Shown here: piece after piece, positions 59,101-64,000 of the stretch
Layout of the letters: every line of letters begins with the position of its first letter
Position numbering within the stretch: position 1 is the first letter of the stretch
Assembly: GCA_037951165.1 (NCBI GenBank)
Contig: JBBDHG010000015.1
Span: forward strand, 9,032,501-9,096,500
Direction of reading: 5' to 3'
Origin: Lophius americanus
Taxonomy: Eukaryota; Chordata; Actinopteri; Lophiiformes; Lophiidae
Length of the DNA stretch: 64,000 nt
Position numbers and translations under genes: made by a program
The notes under the pieces: model-generated
The model's input: only the letters and a program-made list of their open reading frames with translations
Databases searched by the model: none
What the model was told of the DNA's origin: nothing

Positions 59101-60297
59101 AAAACATTTTCATAAATACACGGACGGAGATAATAGACAAACTGTTTTTTAGACTCATGAACCCTGTTTTTTCCTGGTGTGTCTCCTAAATTGTGCTCCA
59201 CCTGTTTTTCTGTAGCCTGTCAGACCAGGAGCTGTTCACAGGTCAGTTCGGAGGTCTAGACTCTGGTTTCAACAGTGTGGACAGCGGCAGCAAACGCTGG
59301 TCTGGGAATGAGGTAAAAACTTACTTATGTCCTTAATGACCACATGTTGATTAAATGTAACATGATGTAACATCAACATGTAACTAATCTCATGTTAAAG
59401 ACATATCCAAGACATTACAGTGCATCTACAGTGATGAGGTGTCTGTACAACACAGATCAGTGACTTTCTGTCTGTATCCAGTCTGCTGATGACTTCTCGG
59501 AGCGTTCCCTTCGCATGGCTGAGGTTAGCAGGGACCAGAGGAACCTGGAGGAGGAAGATGAGGAGGTTGGATCTCATCTAGAAGCCAATACAGGTAAATA
59601 AGATTATAAAATAAATCAGGTTTCATATTCATAAAGACATACGTGATCGATTGTCTTCTCTATATTATCAAACATGCAAAAATTGAAAGTTAATGTTGAA
59701 AATAACAGACTTTTATTATTGAGACTCCCCAAAATCCTTAAGAAAAAAAAAAAAACATATAGGAAAAGTTGCCACTTTCATCCCACTAAAATAGGCCCAC
59801 GTATTTGCCCCAGAGTGCCAGTGGCTCCTATATTTTCTGGTAGAAAATCTGTTAATCTTTCCATTGGTACCTGACTGGTTTGATAACGGTACATCAGACT
59901 CGACGGGGTATTATTAAAATGATGATACAAGACAGCATGATGAACCGCGTCATGTGATCTCGCTCACATAAGCTCATGGTCAAGCGGATATCAAAGTGTA
60001 AATTTGTTCACATATTTAGAGTAAATTATCTCTACTTCTCCAAACAGTGAACGGAGAAGCTGAGCATATGGCCTTCATTGACAACAGTGTGACAGAAAAA
60101 GGGGACGAGGAGATCAGGATGGATCCGCTCACACCTCCTCCTCAGGTACTGGTGGACAGTTGTGTCAGACCCTCTGGTGGCTTAACATGTAGCCTCCCTT
60201 ATGACCTAGAACAGGAAGTTATTGATAACGTCATTTATTTCTAGGAACAAAAGGAGAACTGTTCACCGCCCCAAACACTGGACTCCACGGTTTCCAG
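33744..60297 (+). CDS. lrch4: LRCH4, leucine-rich repeat and calponin-homology protein, first nine coding exons (3' partial)
   Basis: Exons: 33744-33915, 54063-54207, 57104-57233, 57637-57742, 58523-58769, 59216-59312, 59482-59593, 60048-60145, 60245-60297. All have GT-AG borders and phases join cleanly, giving 386 codons plus two bases. Residues 1-57 include LNLSNRTLKEFPRR; about 58-245 are leucine-rich repeats (DLSKNRLCELPEELC, SLSLYHNGMRSLSPSLG, LIVSNNKLCSLPASI, DVSCNELQCLPAEL, LNLRRNQLTTLPE, RLDVSCNRISHVP), capped by NPLQMPPAQIC and KYHIFKYLNLEACK. LDSGFNSVDSGSKRWSGNE ends at residue 299. SDITHADLSKN, SLYHN, GGLDSG and DSGSKRW point to LRCH4 rather than LRCH1-3. The calponin-homology domain and, as in mammalian LRCH4, a C-terminal membrane anchor must lie beyond the window. 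LRCH4 is reported as a membrane LRR protein influencing Toll-like receptor signalling; that is family knowledge. The start has a weak Kozak (T at -3, G at +4). Confidence 0.95.
34815..35150. mobile_element. DNA-transposon-like repeat, degenerate end
   Basis: AAAATTAAGGGAACACTTAAATCACA at the left, then CAGGCTGATCCAACT, CCACGTGCC and GGCATGCTCCTCATGAGATGG in that order. This is the pattern of a widespread teleost element starting 'aaaataaagggaacac'. The other end is missing. Superfamily not assigned. Confidence 0.55.
38141..38187. repeat. (AT)n(AC)n microsatellite
   Basis: About 17 AT units pass directly into about six AC units. Confidence 0.97.
39335..39465 (-). mobile_element. RTE-like LINE fragment
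   Basis: Plus-strand phrases TCTTGCGAATCCCGAGGCGTTCGCATGCCAG and GAGATACATAGACCCTTCC match the antisense of the LINE family at 5150-5385 and 8930-9215. Confidence 0.55.
40233..40240. repeat. 8-bp target-site duplication, left copy
   Basis: ACTGATAG immediately left of the hAT-like element; identical to 41292-41299. Confidence 0.9.
40241..41291. mobile_element. non-autonomous hAT-like transposon, 1051 bp, both ends intact
   Basis: The left terminus TAGGGCTGCAACTAACGGTT pairs with the reverse complement of the right terminus, TGGGGCTGCAACGAATAATC, and both ends continue into ATCGATTA-rich subterminal sequence. It is bounded by a perfect 8-bp duplication ACTGATAG, the hAT hallmark length. The interior has no open frame above about 70 codons, so it cannot supply transposase. 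A diverged internal fragment of the same family is at about 47800-48305. Confidence 0.92.
41292..41299. repeat. 8-bp target-site duplication, right copy
   Basis: ACTGATAG, identical to 40233-40240. Confidence 0.9.
41345..41720 (-). mobile_element. Tc1-like transposon remnant
   Basis: Antisense phrases TAGCACATCCCGCTGATGCTGGATTAGATTGGGATCTGAGGAG and GTTCCTCAAACCATGAAC correspond on the minus strand to a decayed W-F-E-E-H ... P-x-N-S-x-D-x-N-x-I-x-H catalytic segment of Tc1 transposase. The downstream part has TAACCACTGCAGACCAAGGACA and TTCTGGAGATGCTCTGACCCAC in family order. It starts about 50 bases right of the hAT-like element. Confidence 0.75.
43940..44170 (+). mobile_element. tRNA-derived SINE
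   Basis: A-box TTAGCTCAGTAGG at 43947-43959 and B-box GGTTCGATCTC at 43982-43992. The body carries GCTTGCAGGGCGCTTCACAGG and GCTCAGGGATGGGTCAAATGC, related to the SINE at 19935-20175. The tRNA head is decayed. Confidence 0.8.
44331..45116. mobile_element. non-autonomous hAT-like element, 786 bp
   Basis: The left end TAGGGCTGAAATGATTCCTT pairs with the reverse complement of the right end, TAGGGCTGCAGTAATCAAGT. Subterminal sequence near the left end (GGAGTACCTCCATTACTAAAAATCC) fits a common vertebrate hAT-like family. Flanking 8-mers GTTCAGTT and GTTCATTG agree at six of eight positions, consistent with an aged target duplication. The interior is non-coding. Confidence 0.8.
46140..46600 (-). 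repeat. possible unclassified interspersed repeat
   Basis: Two overlapping minus-strand open frames (46387-46569, 60 codons; 46140-46442, 100 codons) give a protein-like but unrecognised product. The texture resembles a multi-copy fish repeat, but I cannot name it or find its ends. Confidence 0.25.
47195..47760 (-). pseudogene. Tc1/mariner transposase relic (second subfamily)
   Basis: The minus strand reads WVMQQDNNPDQRNMS, then TSDWIK, then EQPSQSLYLNLIEMFWWDLK, then TSNVAALNQ. This is a decayed version of the 'W-x-x-Q-Q-D-N-D-P-K-H ... P-S-Q-S-P-D-L-N-P-I-E-x-L-W' DDE catalytic core of fish Tc1 transposases. The second Asp survives, and the Glu of the DD34E triad survives in LNLIE. The Gly-rich segment further upstream in the protein (antisense of CCTCCATGTTTCACC at 47702-47716) and the cassette around CCTGAAGCAGCAAAGCATC are also visible, but frames are broken. 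It differs from the Tc1 family at 41345. Confidence 0.85.
47800..48305. mobile_element. internal fragment of a hAT-like element
   Basis: Collinear with 40450-40840: shared phrases include TTTCATGTTG, CTGCTGATAC, AGCAGTCAGTGCT/ACAGTCAGTGCT, CTACATTAGG, ACACTGGACACGCAC and GGGGCACATTTGTAAC. Terminal repeats are not present here, so it is a truncated, older copy of the element at 40241-41291. Confidence 0.8.
48306..50060. other. lrch4 intron 1 stretch, repeat-like
   Basis: No gene. CCCAACCCTAA near 49790 resembles a hAT-type terminus and a minus-strand Ser-rich open stretch lies near 49400-49580, but a partner terminus was not found. Confidence 0.3.
49651..49701. repeat. 17-bp unit, three perfect tandem copies
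   Basis: CAGTTGAAAATACCTTG repeated three times head to tail without change. Confidence 0.97.
50300..50703. repeat. interspersed repeat copy A (pair with 55744-56152)
   Basis: About 400 bases nearly collinear with 55744-56152: GAAGAAGAATACGACAAAGAGGGC, GACTTTTCGCCCATCTAACC, CAGCGACTGGCTATCG, GGCTTTCCGAAAGGATTTTG and AATTAGGCTGTCCATG. The right half repeats TTTCCGAAAGG / TTCGGAAAGG-like words in both orientations with 'gtttacatgcagc', suggesting a foldback-type or inverted-repeat terminus. Class unknown. Confidence 0.8.
52589..53492 (+). pseudogene. L2/CR1-like LINE ORF2 3' end plus 3' UTR
   Basis: 188 codons are open from 52589. They include NNFLQLNSSKTEAILIG, then FVSSRLDYCNALLIGIP, QRLQFVQNSAARIL and LHSLHWLPISTRIDYKISLL. 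This is the typical C-terminal half of a fish L2/CR1-clade reverse transcriptase. A TAA at 53150-53152 interrupts it where the copy at 8371 reads TCC (Ser). After that the RAFCSSATRLWNALSDH segment, an AT-rich 3' UTR and a (TTA)n tail follow. It is 5'-truncated, dead and a recent-looking insertion in lrch4 intron 1. Confidence 0.88.
53550..53717. repeat. degenerate tandem repeat, 'gaaacagtc...' units
   Basis: Units such as GATGAAACAGTCAAGGTGTACATG, GACAGTGGAACAGTCCGGGTT and GACAGTAAGACAGTTACGGGTT. Same motif family as 27401-27513. Confidence 0.7.
54278..54339. repeat. 31-bp minisatellite, two units
   Basis: Two adjacent units of the form cctnnntgaanaacaaaag followed by naatctaaagct or aagtctgcaggt. 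Same unit as 56347-56505. Confidence 0.85.
55165..55555 (-). mobile_element. Tc1-like transposon remnant
   Basis: Antisense order: ATGTTTAGGTAGGCAGGCTTGTGTACA, TTGTGTTCTGACTCCTTTCTATCAGAACCAGCATTAACATTTTCAGCAGTTTG, ATCAATGAGC and, near the end, CACTGACTGGTGCCATAA with ATCAATGTTATTCACCTCAATTG. This follows the common fish Tc1 element with a deletion between the first two parts. Confidence 0.75.
55744..56152. repeat. interspersed repeat copy B (pair with 50300-50703)
   Basis: Collinear with copy A at 50300. The shared open stretch MTFRPSNRPNM...KVAMNKSLSD appears in both but then diverges with different frame ends, so it is probably not coding. Confidence 0.8.
56347..56505. repeat. 32-bp minisatellite, five units
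   Basis: Units start at 56347, 56379, 56411, 56443 and 56474, each of the form cctgactgaacaacaaaaga then aaatctgcaggt, with substitutions. Confidence 0.9.
57743..58522 (+). other. lrch4 intron 4 with two adjacent hairpins
   Basis: GT-AG intron. It contains a perfect 11-bp stem at 57882-57910 and a perfect 15-bp stem at 57925-57958 (see findings). Otherwise AT-rich and featureless. Confidence 0.85.
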
Positions 60298-63200
60298 GTA
60301 AGTTGACCATCAAAGATGGTTGTGTTTTTTAAAGGGAAATTCCACCAGTTTTGTATCATTACAACACACATAAATAACCTGCCCTCATTTATCCTTCAGA
60401 TTTGTTTCTCTACGGATGTTCGTTGTTCATATGACCTACCGGCTTGAATCTTTTTTGAGTCTTTCTGTCTGTTATTTTGAGATTTTTGATCAAAAGACAA
60501 CAATTAAGCCATTTATCTATTTCAGGGATCTTATAGCACACATTCCAGGCGTATTCGATTCTGCGGCATAGACAACCCTGGATTAAGTCAAGGTCGTCCT
60601 TTTAGCCATGACATATATCAAATTTAAAATATTGACACAGAATATTAACTTACATAAAAATATATATGTATATTTTTATTGTTTGATTAGAGCTAGAATT
60701 AGCCTTGAAGTATGTGTAGGCAGATTCATTCAGTCATGTGACCCAGGATGAATGTCACCTTTACACTCCTGGTTTAAGGCACAAAATAACTCAAATGGCA
60801 TGAATAATGAGCATACAATGTAGCCTGTTCAGTTTGCCCCCTGCACCCACTAAGTTTTTTAATCCGTTAAGTAGTTTGGAATTATACGTCCATTTGTCTG
60901 GAATTCCATTAAAGATTAATAGGTTATTTTATGGCCCTTTATTTGTTTAACTCGGCAAACAAAATGCCACAATGCACTCTGAGCTGGCATGGCCTGATCA
61001 TTAGACTGAGGTTACAAAACCATGATAATTATATGAAGAGTAGAACAGGAGCATTGTGGAAGGCATCAGTCCTCCTGAAGTGGAGGGGTTAAAGGGTGAA
61101 TGAATCCTTGTCAGGGAGAGGGGAGAGAAAAACCAAAGGTTTCTGGGAAATGTCTCATTATTCCTGTTGATGACCTCTGCCAAGAGTTACATGTATATTT
61201 GAAAAGCATTAACATATGTGTTGCACTCATCCCGTTTGTGTGACAGTTGTTCATCTAAACTCGGCAGAGTGTTTCCTCTGGTTGGAAACGGTCTGTTCAG
61301 AGAAGAGCTTATCTCGTTTAGTCTCTCTTCCTTCTTTACAAGGTCACTTTACAGCATATTTGACAAGCTGGGAAAAGTCAACAGACTTTAGTTCGCATAA
61401 CTCAGTGTTACTCATTCAAACAAATGTTACTGTTATTTTGGAAAGATAACAGCCTCAACTCCCAGTCAAACAGTCTTCGAGTGAGCTGAATAGCAAACCA
61501 TTAGATTCAATGTATCAAATGACGCTGGAGGTTGAGATGGGTTATACCATACCATAAAAGAACGTAGTGCAATTCCACACAGAGGGCTGAACGGGAATCA
61601 AACTGGCCATTTTTAATCTGAGGTATTATGCCTATATTAGTTTTATTTTATTGACTAATTATATAGAACTCTGAACAAACCAACAGAATAGAAACTCATG
61701 TTACAGACTAAATTCAAAAAAGAACAGCGTAATTCATTTTTGTGTCTCACTCTTTATCTGCAGAGTTTCACAGAATAATATCCAATGAAACGTTTTTATT
61801 CACAGGCATCAATAACACCCAGAAAAGTATATTTTACAAGTTAAAAAATAATAACTTCAATCTATCGGTTTTTAAACATCCGCAAAAATAAACTTTAAAT
61901 GTCCCTTGGTAAATGGCTGCACTTATTCAGCCAAATCAGTCTTCTGTCACAATAAAACAGTGAAAGTAAATAACAGCAATGCAGCCTAAAGGTGTATTTC
62001 AAAGTAAATCTAGGCAACTTCGTGTGTTTTCTTGTTTTTAACGCAGCAGCACTGACACACGTTGAACGGCTGGAGGATGTGAACGCACCACGCTTGTTAA
62101 GGAAAAGTTGCGTTCTATTTACTAATACGCGCAAGCGACTTACTAAAACGTTTATTTACTGTTTTTAAAAAAGATTACACCTATATCCCATCATCTTTGT
62201 GTCCTTGACAGTGTGCCAGGTCCTGTCCTCATCTTCTATATGAGCTGCGTACCCCCTTAGAATCATATATACCATTTTCATGAAAACAATCTAAAGGAAT
62301 ACCATGGGACAAAAGAGCCGACGTCTATCAGACGGCCGGAGGATCTGTACAATAAACATTCAGCCACAGATGGTTGTTGTCACTGTGCAGCCTATTTTAA
62401 AAAAGTTTGTATGTAAATACTATTTTTTTCATGATGCTCAGCCGGCAGCTTAAATATTTGTTGGCATATCACAAGCATTAAAACACAAATGAGTGTCCAG
62501 CTTCTTAATGGATGTGTGAACATTGTTCTCAGACTCTCAACAGGCAGCAAGCTCCATGTTGTAATTACTGACTTTCAACCATTAAGCGCTTATTTCATCA
62601 TTAAGACTCATCTGCTGACCATCATCCTGTCGGCCACTGCCCTGTTTTTGACTTTGGATTATTTATGCACCATCCTGTGTAGTCTCTACAAAGACAAGTC
62701 AAAAGATAACGGATGTTTCAAATCATGGCTTCCATCCCTTCCTCTGGGACTTCCAAAAATAGAACTTAAACAGTTTCTTTCTTTCTTTCCTTCCCTTTTC
62801 AACTCGCATTTAACTCAAACTTCCTTTGTGGCTTAACAAAGACTATGGTAATGTCTTGACCATGTATCCATCTTCTAAATCACATATGTCGAACGTAAAG
62901 CCCAGGGGGCACATACAGCCCACAGAACAATTATGTCCAGCTCGAGAGACAATATCCAATATATCTATAATAACTGTCCCGCTGGTAACCGCACAGACAC
63001 CTCAAATCCAAGAATGCACTGCGATAGCCGGCATGTCAACCAAGAGCTCCCTCCCTACCCATTCCTCTGTTGTCAGTTATCAGTGTTAATCCAGTCCCTC
63101 TAATAAACTTTAGGCTCATCCGAGAAAACCCCCCAATTAAAACATTAATTGATAAGCATATTACTAAGTTGCAATGTTGCCTTCACATCCTCCTGCCGAC

Positions 63201-63599
63201 CAACATGTGTCAGTGCTGTTGTTCAAAAACACAAGAAAGACATATAAATTGATTTACATTAAATGTGAAATGCACCTGAGTGTTTTCTTAGGTACAACTG
63301 CTCCTGACTGCAGGAACAGATATTAGGAGCAACAGTCTACTTGTACGGTTTTATGTGGCAGAAAAAATAAATCAGCCCAGCTGATAGAGAAGGAGAGGAG
63401 AAGTTATGCTGATGTATTTTTAATTTTGTCTGTAATTTGACTTTTCTCTATTCCCTTGGTTTTGTTCATAATTCTATAAAATGAGTAAATAAAATAAGAA
63501 CAATTTGTCATAATACCTCAAATTTTGACCTCTTATGTGATTGCATTTGACCCCACTGTTCTGAATGCTCACACACTTAATTCTCACTGGATTGTCTGT
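60298..63599 (+). other. probable lrch4 intron 9 (open at right)
   Basis: A GTAAGT donor follows exon 9 at 60298. I found no further exon matching the LRCH linker or calponin-homology domain, so the rest of the window is taken as intron. No nested gene recognised. Confidence 0.6.
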
Positions 63600-63810
63600 C
63601 TTTGCCTCATCCACCCAGAGACGTGACCACTGGATATGCTTATTTCTAAGGCTATTATTGGTCTGATTCCATCTTATCTCCTGACCTACATCCCTTACAA
63701 AAGCGAGGGGAAGTTATTATCTTGCCTTCCAGGACTTATTTCTACTCTCTGACCCTGAAAAAACCAAAAGGTGATTTAAGTTCGCTGCTTCCTCTGCCAG
63801 ATACAATGAG
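63600..63810 (+). mobile_element. degenerate LINE C-terminal fragment
   Basis: Reads ISKAIIGLIPSYLLTYIPYK followed by SEGKLLS and, after frame breaks, a (A)ASSARYNEL-like segment. This fits the 'Y-K-A-I-L-G-L-L-P-S-Y-L ... A-A-P-S-A-W-N' tail of a fish LINE. Possibly the family of the relic at 25700-26085. Frame broken. Confidence 0.45.
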
Positions 63811-64000
63811 CTGATCTCATGGTACGTTTGATTACAACTCAAACAAATGGATGTAGGAGCTTCGGGCTGTATATTTGGGTTCCCCCGGTGTATTAAAAAG
63901 GCTAAGATTTATTGAGGTATTAACATTTAGATTTTGATTTAACATTACAACAACATTGGATTTAAGTACTTCTGAAGTGCTTCAAGATAAGTTTTTTTTT

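Noticed and set aside
1..64000. A new multi-gene system formed by mllt3, h2az1 and lrch4
   Set aside because: They are well-known genes with separate promoters, mixed strands and unrelated functions; proximity is the only link.

Overview
This is nuclear DNA of a bony vertebrate, almost certainly a teleost fish. Genes are few and split by GT-AG introns, the three recognisable proteins are vertebrate families, and the intergenic and intronic DNA is full of teleost-type repeats (Tc1 remnants, hAT-like inverted-repeat elements, tRNA-derived SINEs, L2/CR1-like and RTE-like LINE tails, microsatellites, minisatellites). There are no operons, prokaryotic genes, rRNA genes or CRISPR arrays. Species is not determined.

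Layout. (1) 1-2232, plus strand: last coding exon of mllt3 (AF9), the C-terminal end of its AHD; the gene begins outside the window. 2233 to about 4550 is its probable 3' UTR and flank. (2) About 4.6-22.4 kb: no recognised gene. It holds LINE and Tc1 remnants, a tandem array of about 100-bp units at 10.6-11.2 kb, an 88-bp CA run, and a degenerate minisatellite at 19.0-20.4 kb split by a tRNA-SINE. (3) 22623-25069, minus strand: a complete five-exon histone H2A.Z gene (h2az1 type, 128 aa) with TATA and CCAAT elements upstream. (4) 25.2-33.7 kb: no recognised gene; a LINE reverse-transcriptase relic, a long perfect hairpin, inverted-repeat elements, SINEs and Tc1 debris. (5) 33744-60297, plus strand: the first nine coding exons of lrch4 (LRR plus calponin-homology protein), running off the right edge. 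Its 20-kb intron 1 carries two fairly intact hAT-like elements, Tc1 remnants, a SINE and an L2-like LINE 3' end. (6) 60.3-64 kb: most likely a further lrch4 intron with LINE debris.

The three genes have unrelated roles: transcription elongation and chromatin reading (mllt3), chromatin composition (h2az1) and membrane/cytoskeletal scaffolding (lrch4). I see no evidence of a joint system, and I did not find a convincing new biological system. The more unusual items are structural: a hAT-like element with a perfect 8-bp target duplication, tandem arrays invaded by or shared across mobile elements, and several perfect hairpins. Repeat-family names come from recognised sequence patterns, not a database search; most repeat boundaries are approximate.
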